Shown here in pieces: positions 15,897 to 24,837 of a stretch of 64,000 nucleotides of DNA. Source of the stretch: Nitrospirota bacterium (GTDB lineage Bacteria; Nitrospirota_A; Leptospirillia; Leptospirillales; Leptospirillaceae); assembly GCA_021838585.1 (NCBI GenBank), contig JAKCDE010000007.1:1-64000 (forward strand). Reading direction: 5' to 3'. The position numbers and the translations under genes were made by a program. How positions within the stretch are numbered: the first letter of the stretch is position 1; each line of letters opens with the position of its first letter. Below the pieces are notes generated by a model, which saw nothing but the letters and a program-made list of their open reading frames with translations, had not been told where the DNA came from and made no database searches.

Positions 15897-18397
15897 TGGA
15901 TGGATTCGGCTATATTTTCAGGGCCTACTACAGTCGGGTCAGCTTTGTCTCCCGATCCGGAGTTCCAACAGGAGCTTTCACGGTTTTCGGAAACATGCTC
16001 CTGTCCCTCCTCAATCTGTTCGAGCCCCGATATTTCGCCGTTGTGTTCGAAAGCCGGACGGGAAATGTCCGCTCTGAAATCCTTCCGGAGATCAAGGCAA
16101 ACCGGACACCTCCTCCGGATGACCTCCTCCGGCAGATCCCTTTTATAGAATCCCTGATCAGGGGACTCGGAATTCCGCTTGTCTGGGTGGACGGGTACGA
16201 AGCGGATGACACCATCGCGGCCCTTGCCCGGCACTGGCTTCTGGAGCAGCCGGATTCCCGTGTCCTCGTCCTCTCCACCGACAAGGATCTCCTGGCACTC
16301 GTTTCCGATCGTCTCCAGGTCTATGATCCTATGCTTCAGAAACTCTATGGCCCACGAGAGGTTATGGAAAAGTGGGGGGTGGAGCCGGGTCAGATTTCCG
16401 ATTTTCTGGCATTGACCGGAGACAGCGTCGACAACATCAGTGGTGTCCCCGGGATTGGACCGAAAACAGCGGCCGCCCTTCTGGCGGGAGGGCTCCACGT
16501 CGAGGAGCTGGTGGCGCACCCGGAGACCGTCTTTCCCGAGCGCCTCCGCCCCAAAATCATCGAGTATCGGGACCTGATCCTCAGGAACAAAAGCGTGACC
16601 ATTCTTCATGACGGTCTTGATGCTGACGCCTCTCTGGAGGCAATGAAGATCGGTCCACCTCACGAGGCCAATCTCAGGGAACTGGCCGAATCACTTGAAA
16701 CGGCGACTCTTCTGGGCCGGATCCTCGAGTGGACGGGCAAGCAGGCACCAAAAAAGGGGGAGGCTCCGGATCCTCCTTTGCCCTCCGCCAAAATTCCTCC
16801 TTCCTCCTTTCGGGGGATCCTCCTCGATCAGGAGTGGGGGATAGGGGTGTGGGATGGACAGATCTGGAGCTGGAATGAAGCCTTCGAGGAGCTATGCCGG
16901 ATGGGCAGAGAGATCCTCGGATCCGGTCATTCCATCTGGACGTCGAGTCTGACGGGACTCCTTCGGAGATGTCCGGAATTGTGCGATGGGCCCCTCCCGG
17001 TTTTCGACATGGAGCTCGCTGGCTATCTTCTGGACCCCGGCCGCCGGGATTATAGCCTGGGAGCCCTCGGGGATCAGCTTTTTCTGACGGGAAATCCTGA
17101 GAATCCCGAGGAGAGAGCCTCCCTTGTCTTCGCCATCCTGGAGAAGCTTGAACGGGAGATCGACAGACTTGCCCTTGGCTCTCTTCTGAAAAACCTCGAA
17201 ATCCCTGTGGCCAGGATTCTCGTCAAAATGGAGCAGGCCGGGGTCATGGTGAGCCGCTCCCGGATCAATGAGGTCCGGGGCATCATCGAAGAGCGGATCG
17301 GAGGGCTCGAAACCGAAATTCACCAGGCGGCCGGAGGTCCTTTCGCCATACTGTCCCCCAAACAGGTGGGGGAGGTTCTGTTCGGCCGGCTGGGGCTTCC
17401 GGCGCCCCGAAAGACCGGCAAGAAGGGAGGCTCCCCCTCAACCGACGAGGAGACCCTCCAAGCTCTTTCCCCGCTTCATCCTCTCCCCGGCCTCATCATT
17501 GAATACCGGCAGCTCAGAAAGTTCCTTTCGACCTATCTGACTCCCATGGAGGAAGGAACTGGCCCCGACAACCGCCTCCACGGCCAGTTCAACCAGACGG
17601 TCGCAGCGACGGGACGACTTTCTTCCTCGGGACCGAACCTCCAGAACATTCCGGCCAAAACCGATCTGGGCCGCCTGATCCGCCGTTGTTTTGTCTCTCC
17701 GGAGGGGTCGGTGCTTCTCTCGGCCGACTATTCCCAGATAGAGCTCCGGCTTCTGGCCCATCTGAGCCAGGACCCTTTTCTTTTGCAAGCCTTCGCAGAG
17801 GACCAGGATATTCATTCACGGACGGCGCATCTCCTCTTCGGGGAACCGGTGACATCCGAAACGCGAAGACGGGCCAAAACCTTCAATTTCGGGATTCTTT
17901 ACGGGATGTCCGCCTTCAGTCTGGCCCAGGACCTTGGCATTACTCCCGCCGAAGCCCAGGGGGTCATCGATCGCTATTTCAGCGTTTTTTCCGAGGTGGG
18001 TCCCTACTTCGAGAAGATTCGGAAGAATGCGGAAAAGACGGGACGGATTTCAACCATCCTTGGACGGATCCGCCCTATTCCCGAAATCATGTCCGACAAC
18101 CGGCGAATCCGCGAGTATGGAGAGCGTATGGCGGTTAACTCCGTGCTCCAGGGATCGGCCGCCGATCTCATCAAGAAGGCGATGGTTGATCTCGAAGCGT
18201 ACCTTGAAAAGACGGGAGGACGGTCCCGTCTTTTGATCCAGGTGCACGACGAGCTTCTGCTCGAGGTCCCCGAAGAGGAACTGGAAAAAACCTCGTCGGC
18301 AATCCGGGAGTGCATGGAAGAAGCGGTGGCTCTCTCGGTTCCCCTTAAAGTCCGTCTCGGGACTGGGCGGGATTGGGTGGAGGCCCATCCTGTCTGA
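15896..18397 (+). CDS. polA: DNA polymerase I
   Basis: 833 residues. The 5'-3' exonuclease/flap domain covers ~1-290 (DGYEADDTIAALARHW, STDKDLLALV, GDSVDNISGVPGIGPKTA). A middle domain without the exonuclease DxE motif covers ~295-460. The polymerase domain holds motif A LLSADYSQIELRLLAHL, motif B RRRAKTFNFGILYGM and motif C QVHDELLLEVP. It fills gaps in repair and removes RNA primers. The first available ATG falls inside the conserved first strand (upstream in-frame codons read ERTLIL) and has no ribosome-binding site, so the true start may differ. Confidence 0.95.
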   Translation: MDGFGYIFRAYYSRVSFVSRSGVPTGAFTVFGNMLLSLLNLFEPRYFAVVFESRTGNVRSEILPEIKANRTPPPDDLLRQIPFIESLIRGLGIPLVWVDGYEADDTIAALARHWLLEQPDSRVLVLSTDKDLLALVSDRLQVYDPMLQKLYGPREVMEKWGVEPGQISDFLALTGDSVDNISGVPGIGPKTAAALLAGGLHVEELVAHPETVFPERLRPKIIEYRDLILRNKSVTILHDGLDADASLEAMKIGPPHEANLRELAESLETATLLGRILEWTGKQAPKKGEAPDPPLPSAKIPPSSFRGILLDQEWGIGVWDGQIWSWNEAFEELCRMGREILGSGHSIWTSSLTGLLRRCPELCDGPLPVFDMELAGYLLDPGRRDYSLGALGDQLFLTGNPENPEERASLVFAILEKLEREIDRLALGSLLKNLEIPVARILVKMEQAGVMVSRSRINEVRGIIEERIGGLETEIHQAAGGPFAILSPKQVGEVLFGRLGLPAPRKTGKKGGSPSTDEETLQALSPLHPLPGLIIEYRQLRKFLSTYLTPMEEGTGPDNRLHGQFNQTVAATGRLSSSGPNLQNIPAKTDLGRLIRRCFVSPEGSVLLSADYSQIELRLLAHLSQDPFLLQAFAEDQDIHSRTAHLLFGEPVTSETRRRAKTFNFGILYGMSAFSLAQDLGITPAEAQGVIDRYFSVFSEVGPYFEKIRKNAEKTGRISTILGRIRPIPEIMSDNRRIREYGERMAVNSVLQGSAADLIKKAMVDLEAYLEKTGGRSRLLIQVHDELLLEVPEEELEKTSSAIRECMEEAVALSVPLKVRLGTGRDWVEAHPV

Positions 18398-18418
18398 TTC
18401 TTTCAAAGGAGCGTGTTG

Positions 18419-19117
18419 ATGAACACCCGACCGATTCTCGACAACATGAACCTCCCTCTTCTTGGCATGTCGCTGGCGGCGATTCTCGTGGCCTTTGTCT
18501 TTGCGGCAGTGGGAACGGCCTATGTCCTCCGGAGAGCCCGTGGGACCATTCAGGAGCCGAAGATAAGACTCTGGGCAAAGATAGGCTGGGCTGTCTTTGC
18601 CGTCTATGTCGTCGGTTACATGACCTACTTTTACAAGAAGGCCGAGCCTGTCGTCATCGCCTATCCCTTCACCGCCGGAGACCGGGCCCTGGCGAGCGGC
18701 CACTACAAGGAAGCCCTTGACGACTATAAAGCGGTCGTGGCCCGGTATCCGAACTTCGGGATGGCGCACTACAAGCTCGGGATGCTCTACCGAGTGGTGA
18801 AGCAGGTGGATGGATCGATTGCGGAACTAAAAAAGGCGATCGCACTCGATCCGAATCTTGCCCCGGCCTACTTTGCCCTGGGCTCCATTCTCTGGACCCG
18901 GGGAACTGCCATGGACGCCATGCCTTATTTCGAAAAGGGGCTGACGCTCGATCCGAAGACTCCCCAGCGACCCTTTTTTCAGCAGATCATCGACAGGGCC
19001 AAGAAGGAGAAGGCCGGTCTCATCAAACCCGGAACATCCGGACGTCCTCATCTGTCGCCGGCTTCTCCCGCGGCTGCGTCATCGTCCATTCCACCTTCCG
19101 GAGCCAATACCCCGTGA
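18419..19117 (+). CDS. Membrane-anchored TPR protein
   Basis: 232 residues from ATG 18419; AAGGAG lies seven bases upstream, which disfavours the GTG at 18413. Two hydrophobic segments (~15-37 and ~53-70) are followed by three TPR units (~90-195) and a Pro/Ser/Ala-rich tail. TPR domains serve as protein-binding scaffolds. It starts a tightly coupled group running to 22541 and overlaps the next gene by 4 bp. Confidence 0.8.
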   Translation: MNTRPILDNMNLPLLGMSLAAILVAFVFAAVGTAYVLRRARGTIQEPKIRLWAKIGWAVFAVYVVGYMTYFYKKAEPVVIAYPFTAGDRALASGHYKEALDDYKAVVARYPNFGMAHYKLGMLYRVVKQVDGSIAELKKAIALDPNLAPAYFALGSILWTRGTAMDAMPYFEKGLTLDPKTPQRPFFQQIIDRAKKEKAGLIKPGTSGRPHLSPASPAAASSSIPPSGANTP

Positions 19118-19548
19118 CAATGCCATTTCGGACCAGACTGACCATTCTGATATTTGCCGTGCCGGGACTGCTTGATGAATACTGGCTTGGCAACAGATTT
19201 CTCGATCTCCCGGCGCGCTTGCGCCGACCGATTCTTGTCTCCGTGGAGGGAGCGATGCTGGTGCTCCTTCTCGTCCTCGTCATGTGGAGTTTCACTGCCC
19301 GCAGGCTGTCATCCCGGTCCGCGGCATTTCTCTTTACCTCGGCCGTCATGATGGGAGGAGGGGGGGCGTTGCGCCTTCTGCTCGTCCTCATGGATCCGAC
19401 AGGAGATCCGCTCCTAAAGCCGCATCTTTTTGAGGTGGGTGGCCTTGTGTTTGCCGCGATGATGATTGGAATCGAAGGGCAGGCCGCCCGTCGGTACTTT
19501 GATAAAGTGCGCCAGTCACGGAACGGGGAAGGGGAGTCCCCCGCGTGA
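19114..19548 (+). CDS. Membrane protein of unknown function
   Basis: 144 residues from GTG 19114 (GTGA overlap with the TPR gene; GGAG ten bases upstream); ATG 19120 is an alternative. Hydrophobic segments occur around 8-20, 38-58, 65-85 and 108-122. I recognise no family. The overlap on both sides suggests the product is made together with the TPR protein and CoaE, and it may partner with the TPR membrane protein. Confidence 0.65.
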   Translation: MTMPFRTRLTILIFAVPGLLDEYWLGNRFLDLPARLRRPILVSVEGAMLVLLLVLVMWSFTARRLSSRSAAFLFTSAVMMGGGGALRLLLVLMDPTGDPLLKPHLFEVGGLVFAAMMIGIEGQAARRYFDKVRQSRNGEGESPA

Positions 19549-20156
19549 TCGTTGTGGGGCTGACGGGGGGGATCGCTTCGGGAAAGTCCTTCATTGGGGA
19601 CTTGATGAGGCGACGGGGGGTTGCCGTGATCGATGCGGATCAGCTGGCAAGAGATGTAGTGCGCAGGGGAACGGAGGGATTTGATGAGGTAATCCGCGCC
19701 TTTCCGGAGGTGCTGCTTGGCGGGGAAATCGATCGACCAGCCCTGGCCCGGATCATTTTTTCCGATCCTGAAAAGCGGCGCAGGCTGGAAGGAATTGTTC
19801 ATCCAAGGGTTCATGCCGAATTCCTTCGTCAAAAGGCGCTCCATGCCGATGATCCTCTTGTCGTCTACGAAGTTCCTCTTCTGTTCGAGAGGGGCCTTGA
19901 AAAGGAGATGGACGCGGTCATCGTCGTCGACGTTCCCGAAGAGATCCAGAGGGAGCGCCTGCTGCGCCGCTCCGGGCTAAGTGCGGAAGAGGCGGGTCAA
20001 CGGATCAAATCCCAGCTGAGTCGGGAGGAGAAGCTGTCCCGGGCCGACTTCATTCTTTCGGGACTCCTGACCGAAGAGGAGACAGACCAGGCTCTCGACA
20101 GTCTTCTTCCCAAAATCCTGAAGGGAGTTAAAACGAGGAAGGGAGGCGATGCATGA
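19545..20156 (+). CDS. coaE: Dephospho-CoA kinase
   Basis: 203 residues, GTG start overlapping the previous stop. Last step of CoA synthesis, phosphorylating the ribose 3'-OH of dephospho-CoA. P-loop GGIASGKS (8-15), followed by VIDADQLARDVV and YEVPLLFERGLE, the CoaE signatures. Length is typical. It overlaps galU by 4 bp (ATGA). Confidence 0.95.
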   Translation: MIVVGLTGGIASGKSFIGDLMRRRGVAVIDADQLARDVVRRGTEGFDEVIRAFPEVLLGGEIDRPALARIIFSDPEKRRRLEGIVHPRVHAEFLRQKALHADDPLVVYEVPLLFERGLEKEMDAVIVVDVPEEIQRERLLRRSGLSAEEAGQRIKSQLSREEKLSRADFILSGLLTEEETDQALDSLLPKILKGVKTRKGGDA

Positions 20157-21031
20157 AAGAACTCAGAAAAGCTGTTTTTCCCCTTGCGGGTCACGGAACC
20201 CGCTTTCTGCCGATGACCAAGGCTTCTCCCAAGGAGATGCTTCCGCTTGTGGACAAACCCGTTGTCCAGTACACGGTCGAGGAGGCGGTCGCTTCCGGAG
20301 TCGGGCAGATCATCATGGTCACCGGTCGGGGGAAGCGGGCAATCGAAGACCATTTCGACATTTCCTACGAGCTTGAGGATGTCCTTCGCGAAAAGGGAAA
20401 GATGAAACTCCTGGAGGATGTTCGTCGGATTTCCTTTATGGCAGAGGTGGTCTACACCCGTCAGAAGGAATCCCTTGGCCTGGGACACGCCGTTCTCTGT
20501 GCCAGAAATCTTGTCGGGGAGGAGCCTTTCGCAGTGGCTTTGGCCGACGAGGTGATCGACGGGAAAGAGCCCGCCCTGGCACAGCTTCTCGATGTGGCCC
20601 GGGAATTCGATGCACCCGTCATAGGCGTCCAGGAGGTCCCGGCCTCCGAGGTCTCCCATTACGGAATCATTCAGGGGCCGGAGATCCGGGAGGGACTCTT
20701 TCGCGTGGAATCCCTTGTGGAAAAACCCAGGATGGACGAGGCCCCGAGCCGGTGGGCCGTGATCGGGCGTTATGTTCTCACGCCGGACATCTTTTCTATT
20801 CTTGAAAATCAGAGACCTGGGGTCGGGGGAGAGATTCAGCTGACCGACGCGCTGGTCACTCTGGCGGCACATCGTCCCTTGTATGCCGTCAAAATAGAGG
20901 GACGGAGGTACGACACGGGAGACAAGGGAGGATTCCTGAGGGCAACCGTGAGATTCGGGCTCAAAAATCCCGACCTTGGACCCGAGTTCCGGAAGTTTCT
21001 GGTTGACCTTCTCGAACATCCTGAACGGTGA
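20153..21031 (+). CDS. galU: UTP-glucose-1-phosphate uridylyltransferase
   Basis: 292 residues. Makes UDP-glucose for LPS, exopolysaccharide and glycogen-type polymers. N-terminal AGHGTRFLPMTKASPKEMLP (12-31) is the nucleotidyltransferase signature, with His and Met at two positions that are usually Leu and Ala. EKPxxxEAPSxWAVIGRYVL and GEIQLTDAL are also conserved. ATG follows GGGAGG. It fits with the alpha-glucan enzymes further along the window. Confidence 0.94.
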   Translation: MKELRKAVFPLAGHGTRFLPMTKASPKEMLPLVDKPVVQYTVEEAVASGVGQIIMVTGRGKRAIEDHFDISYELEDVLREKGKMKLLEDVRRISFMAEVVYTRQKESLGLGHAVLCARNLVGEEPFAVALADEVIDGKEPALAQLLDVAREFDAPVIGVQEVPASEVSHYGIIQGPEIREGLFRVESLVEKPRMDEAPSRWAVIGRYVLTPDIFSILENQRPGVGGEIQLTDALVTLAAHRPLYAVKIEGRRYDTGDKGGFLRATVRFGLKNPDLGPEFRKFLVDLLEHPER

Positions 21032-21043
21032 TGCAGGACTCCG

Positions 21044-22036
21044 ATGGAATCTGATCTCATCAGTGAGCTCTCCCGGATCCTTGCCGGCCTTCCGGTTTCC
21101 GGCGTTCTGGCGGGCATCGGAGACGATGCAGCTCTCCTCTCCCCGCCTCCGGGGCGCAACATTCTCGTAACGACCGACAGCCAGCGGGAGAATGTCCATT
21201 TTCGATGGGATTGGACTGATCCGGAGTCGCTGGGCTATCGGCTGGTCGCGGTCAATGTGAGCGATATCGCCTCGAAAGGGGGTGTCCCCTGGTCTTGCGT
21301 GGCGGCTGTGGGACTCCCCCAGAATTACGATCCTGCCGTGTTGCTGGGAGTGTACCGAGGAATTGCGGAGGCTTGCCGGGAATATGGTTGTTCCATGGTT
21401 GGGGGAGACCTGTCCCGAGACTCCGGACGCTGGAATTTTGTCCTGACCCTTCTTGGAACCATTCCCGATGGGATCTTCCCTGCAAGAGCGTCTCTATCGG
21501 AGGGGGACGCCCTCTATCTGCTGGGACGTCCAGGACGGGCAAGGGCAGGTTATCTCTCTCTCTTGCGAGGTGTCGGAGGGGAGATCCTTTCGCCCGCACG
21601 GCAGGCCTTCCGACGTCCGAGAGCGCTTCTTTCAGCCGGACAGGCTCTTTCTCTGCGGCCGGAAATATCCGCCACCATCGACAGCTCCGACGGCCTGGAG
21701 CGTTCCCTTTCGGAGCTCTCTCTGGCCTCGGGGTTGTCAATTCGTGTCGAATCTCTTCCCGTGACGGACGAAATCCGCTCCTGGTCCTCTCTCCTGGGAG
21801 AGGATCCCGAGACACTGGTCTGGACCGGAGGAGAAGATTACGACATCGTCTTCGGCGTCAGCGGCAAGAGAGAGGAATCATTTATCCGGTGGGTACAATC
21901 AGAACTTCTGTCGGGGTCGGCAGAGGGAATTCATTATGTGGGTCGGGCGGTGAAAGGAAATGGTCCGGCTTCCGTCTATTTTGGAAACCAGATCAAATCA
22001 ATCAAGGGAAAAGGTTTTGATCACACCGTCCCCTGA
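21044..22036 (+). CDS. thiL: Thiamine-monophosphate kinase
   Basis: 330 residues. ATP-dependent formation of thiamine diphosphate. AIRS-like fold: GIGDDAALLSPPPG, TTDSQRENVHF, GYRLVAVNVSDIASKGG, MVGGDLSRD and IDSSDGLERSL match the ThiL pattern. ATG 21044 lacks a strong ribosome-binding site but starts at the usual position. Its 3' end overlaps the DUF2062 gene by 20 bp. Confidence 0.93.
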   Translation: MESDLISELSRILAGLPVSGVLAGIGDDAALLSPPPGRNILVTTDSQRENVHFRWDWTDPESLGYRLVAVNVSDIASKGGVPWSCVAAVGLPQNYDPAVLLGVYRGIAEACREYGCSMVGGDLSRDSGRWNFVLTLLGTIPDGIFPARASLSEGDALYLLGRPGRARAGYLSLLRGVGGEILSPARQAFRRPRALLSAGQALSLRPEISATIDSSDGLERSLSELSLASGLSIRVESLPVTDEIRSWSSLLGEDPETLVWTGGEDYDIVFGVSGKREESFIRWVQSELLSGSAEGIHYVGRAVKGNGPASVYFGNQIKSIKGKGFDHTVP

Positions 22037-22541
22037 AAACAATCAGCAGTCCACGACCGATGAAAATCCCGGGAAGGAAGGGTGGAAAGAAAAAGTTCTC
22101 CGACTCTTTCTTGGTTCAAACGATCCGTTTCGCGATGCCCTTTCATTCGCGACAGGCTTCGCGTCCGCCTTTCTGCCGCCATTCGGATTCCATAGTATCC
22201 TGGTCGCCTTCCTGGCCTATCTCTTCCGGCTCTCCCTTCCGATCGGTCTTTTGGGGTCATGGACCAACAATCCCTGGACCTTCGTTCCCGTCTTTCTTCC
22301 GGCTTATCTTGCGGAGATCAAGGTCGGGGCTATGATCCTCGATACAAAGGTATGGGTTCCCAATATAAGGGCTCTTTCTCATATGCCGAAAGATGCCATT
22401 CTGGCCCAGGTACGGGACGTCCTTTATCCATTCATCGTCGGGTCCGCTGTTTTTGCCCTTGGTGCCTTCCTTCTCTCGTTTCCGGCGGCCTATTTTCTCA
22501 TCCGCTGGATCAAGGCGAAGAGGGGCTTCCCTCCCCTCTGA
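22017..22541 (+). CDS. DUF2062 membrane protein
   Basis: 174 residues from TTG 22017, which follows AGGGAA by seven bases; the open frame begins at 21960. DUF2062 proteins are small two- or three-helix membrane proteins of unknown function, often near envelope glycosyltransferases. Seen here: FATGFASAFLPPFGFHSILVAF, GSWTNNPWTFVPVF and a C-terminal hydrophobic helix ending in a basic cluster. Its last 32 bp overlap the convergent OmpA-like gene. Confidence 0.8.
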   Translation: MITPSPENNQQSTTDENPGKEGWKEKVLRLFLGSNDPFRDALSFATGFASAFLPPFGFHSILVAFLAYLFRLSLPIGLLGSWTNNPWTFVPVFLPAYLAEIKVGAMILDTKVWVPNIRALSHMPKDAILAQVRDVLYPFIVGSAVFALGAFLLSFPAAYFLIRWIKAKRGFPPL

Positions 22542-23184
22542 TGTCAATCCGGACAGACCGGCTTTGAGAGTGGCAAAGAGAACTTTTCCTGCGACATGCG
22601 GAAAAGAGTCTGGATTTGCGGTCTCCCCATGAAAGGGCCCGGAGTTTCTTCGGGGAAAGCCCACGGAAGACGAGGTAGCGCTTGACGGCCAGACTTCTCC
22701 TTAGCCCAAGCTTTTTGTTGTAGGCTTCTGAACCCGTGGGATCGGTGGATCCATGGAGAAGAATTTCCTGATACTGTTTTCCCTTCAACTCCCGCGCGAG
22801 GGAGTCCAGGACCACCTCGTCCCAATAAGACAGGCGGGAGCTGTTGAATGAAAAATAGACGGTTCGCTGGGTGGGCAATCCAAGCGGTTTTTTCGGAGAG
22901 ACAGTCGCTGTTGCCGGCTGAGACGTTGGCGGGGGGACTTCGGTATAGATGCGATGATTGTTCTTTTCGGCTGGAAGCTCCGTTCGTGGCCACTGGGATG
23001 AACCCTCGGAAACGGACACCCCTGGAAATCCGCGATCGGGGGTCGGTCCGGGTGCCATGGATGCGGCGGGCGGCCTGGCCGCGCATCCGGCCGTTACGGA
23101 AAGAAGCGCTCCCAGGACAATGATCCAGGATCTTTTTTTGAACAATCCGGTTTGTGTTCCTTCCGCCTTTTGAAAAAAGGTCAT
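22510..23184 (-). CDS. OmpA-like peptidoglycan-binding lipoprotein
   Basis: 224 residues from ATG 23184, six bases after AAGGAG. Lipobox TAGC (Cys34). A Pro/Ser/Thr-rich linker spans to ~125. The OmpA C-terminal domain follows: TVYFSFNSSRLSYWDEVVLDSL, ILLHGSTDPTGSEAYNKKLGLRRSLAVK. The usual GHTD is replaced by GSTD, and the end is divergent (SRLFSACRRKSSLCHSQSR). Such proteins tether the outer membrane to peptidoglycan. It lies downstream of pal but beyond a terminator. Confidence 0.85.
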   Translation of the reverse strand: MTFFQKAEGTQTGLFKKRSWIIVLGALLSVTAGCAARPPAASMAPGPTPDRGFPGVSVSEGSSQWPRTELPAEKNNHRIYTEVPPPTSQPATATVSPKKPLGLPTQRTVYFSFNSSRLSYWDEVVLDSLARELKGKQYQEILLHGSTDPTGSEAYNKKLGLRRSLAVKRYLVFRGLSPKKLRALSWGDRKSRLFSACRRKSSLCHSQSRSVRIDIRGEGSPSSP

Positions 23185-23267
23185 GCCGGGCTCCTTGTCA
23201 GTCTTGGCTCCAGTTCGCTTCGGTTTTCGGAAAGCATCAGGAAATATAGCATGATCTAAAAAAAGAG

Positions 23268-23304
23268 ACAAAAAAAGACGGGGCCCGTTGGGGCTCCCGT
23301 CTTT
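23268..23304 (-). terminator. Terminator after pal
   Basis: Read on the minus strand, AAAGACGGG (23304-23296) pairs with CCCGTCTTT (23282-23274), with an inner GCCC/GGGC pairing, followed by a run of T. It is a strong intrinsic terminator and separates pal from the downstream OmpA-like gene. Confidence 0.85.
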
Positions 23305-23335
23305 CAAAACGGAGAAACGAAATGCCAGGATCAGG

Positions 23336-23875
23336 TTACATGGTGATCTTCATGAAGTGGGCCACGCGGTTTTTCGCCCAGCAGGACTCGTTATGATCGG
23401 AACAGATGGAGTAGTCAGGTATCTCCCTCTTGCCGTATGAGACGATACGGATCCGCTTGGGGGAGACTCCGAGACGGATGAGATAGATCCGAGCGGCTTT
23501 GGCGCGTTTTTGTCCGAGAACGATATTGTAGGCATCGGTTCCGCGCTCGTCTGCGTGGCCTGCGATGACGACCTTTACCCCGGAATGAGCCTTGAGGATG
23601 GCGGCATCCTTCTTGAGGATGGACCGGTCTTCGGAGGTCAGGATGGCTCTGTCAAAACCAAAGCGGACATCCTTTTTGAGGGGATCCATCTCTGAGACCG
23701 ACTGGGACGCCATCGCGTTGTTGTTCTCGGTGGCCGCCGGAGCCTGGGTCGCAGGTGCAGCCTGGGTGCTCTCGGAGGATCCGGATTTGGCGCCGCCGGA
23801 GGAAGCGCATCCCGCCAGACCAAGAACGCCCGCAACGACCAAAGCCATCAAACTCTTGGATTGACCGAATTTCAT
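23336..23875 (-). CDS. pal: Peptidoglycan-associated lipoprotein
   Basis: 179 residues from ATG 23875 behind AAGGAG; the upstream in-frame ATG at 23962 adds a non-signal-like stretch. Lipobox LAGC (Cys23), an Ala/Thr/Gln-rich linker (~25-65), then the OmpA-type domain with DVRFGFDRAIL, IAGHADERGTDAYNIVLGQK and RAKAARIYL. Pal anchors the outer membrane during division together with TolB, whose gene is not in this window. Two Cys near the C-terminus (CSDHNESC) may form a disulfide, which is unusual for Pal. Confidence 0.92.
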   Translation of the reverse strand: MKFGQSKSLMALVVAGVLGLAGCASSGGAKSGSSESTQAAPATQAPAATENNNAMASQSVSEMDPLKKDVRFGFDRAILTSEDRSILKKDAAILKAHSGVKVVIAGHADERGTDAYNIVLGQKRAKAARIYLIRLGVSPKRIRIVSYGKREIPDYSICSDHNESCWAKNRVAHFMKITM

Positions 23876-23968
23876 TTGAATCTCCTTCTTTCTCGAATTT
23901 TCGCCGCAGCGAATTTTATTATCCGAACCATTGTTGAGGGATCCGGTTCGTCGAATGAGCAATTGTTC

Positions 23969-24436
23969 TTAATGAATGTGAATGGCTGTCACGGCGATGG
24001 AGCTATGTGTTCTGTGGTAACGGACGACAACCTTCTGTCCTTCCTGAAGAGCGCTCATCCCGACCTTTTTCCGGCCTTTGTAAATAAGGGTTCTTGAAGA
24101 GAGATCGCCTCCGAAAACGGATTCGGATTTCTTTCCTTTGTTCTTGACCACGGTGATGGTCATGGGAGAGGCATTCATGTCGATGTGTGCAATGGAACCC
24201 ACAAAAACGGGAGCTCCCTTGTGTGCGTGGCGAACATGCTTCTTGGCGACTTTCTTCTTGGCGGCTTTTTTTGCTGCCGGCTTTTTAGCCGTTGCTTTGG
24301 CCGGGGCAGACGTCGCCGCTGGCTTTGCCGGGGCCGTGTTGTCGGCAAGGGCGGATCCAACGGAAATCGGTGCGACCGTCCAGCCAAGGGCTGAAAGAAG
24401 CATGAGGCTCAGCAAGCCTTTTTTTAACCCCTTCAT
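23969..24436 (-). CDS. Exported Ala/Lys-rich protein with a small C-terminal beta domain
   Basis: 155 residues, ATG behind AAGGAGG. Signal peptide (~1-31, cleavage near ALA-DN). Residues 35-75 are a low-complexity Ala/Lys/Pro tract like eukaryotic H1 tails. The C-terminal ~80 residues (VGSIAHIDMNASPMTITVV, LQEGQKVVVRYHR) look like an OB-fold/DUF5666-type domain. Function unknown. The basic tract could bind peptidoglycan, LPS or nucleic acid in the periplasm. Confidence 0.7.
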   Translation of the reverse strand: MKGLKKGLLSLMLLSALGWTVAPISVGSALADNTAPAKPAATSAPAKATAKKPAAKKAAKKKVAKKHVRHAHKGAPVFVGSIAHIDMNASPMTITVVKNKGKKSESVFGGDLSSRTLIYKGRKKVGMSALQEGQKVVVRYHRTHSSIAVTAIHIH

Positions 24437-24837
24437 TCATTCCTCCTTAATTGAATTGAGAATTTGTGATTGAACTTAAGATTCTGAATGGATAGTCGTT
24501 CCTCTTCCCCCGGATTCGCCTCCTTCACATCCTGCCCTGCTTCCGCACCGACGAATTCCCTCTTGTTGTTGGCACTGATCGATGATGGCGCCAGACGGGT
24601 CTCGGCTCATCAGCAACAAACTGTATCTGGGGACCTCGGCAAAAAAACATCTAAAACAGTATATGCAAGCAAACTGGTAAATTGTATTAAGAATTCTTTG
24701 GTATATCAAGTCCCTCTGAAAAAAAACTTTTAAGACCAGACTTCTTTGTGATAGGATAGGTGAACTGATCACAAATTTTATTCGTTACGAAATCCTCCGG
24801 TGGTGAAGATCCTGTCAAATGGGTTTGGAGAACAGCT
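24437..24837. other. Intergenic region between divergent exported-protein gene and rnr
   Basis: 401 bp. Short open frames on both strands here lack ribosome-binding sites and recognisable products. The 24640-24735 part is AT-rich and probably holds promoters. An inverted repeat sits at 24745-24775. No RNA gene is recognised. Confidence 0.4.
24745..24775. promoter_or_regulatory. Inverted repeat upstream of rnr
   Basis: TTTGTGAT (24745-24752) and ATCACAAA (24768-24775) form a perfect 8-bp inverted repeat with a 15-bp spacer. The half-sites look like CRP/FNR halves (TGTGA/TCACA), but the spacing is too wide for one dimer. It could also fold as a leader hairpin. Confidence 0.35.

Noticed and set aside
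19997..21199. A 400-codon minus-strand frame
   Set aside because: Shadow of coaE, galU and thiL in a GC-rich region.
24476..24772. Short frames in both directions in the 24.4-24.8 kb gap
   Set aside because: No ribosome-binding site, no signal peptide and no similarity I recognise.
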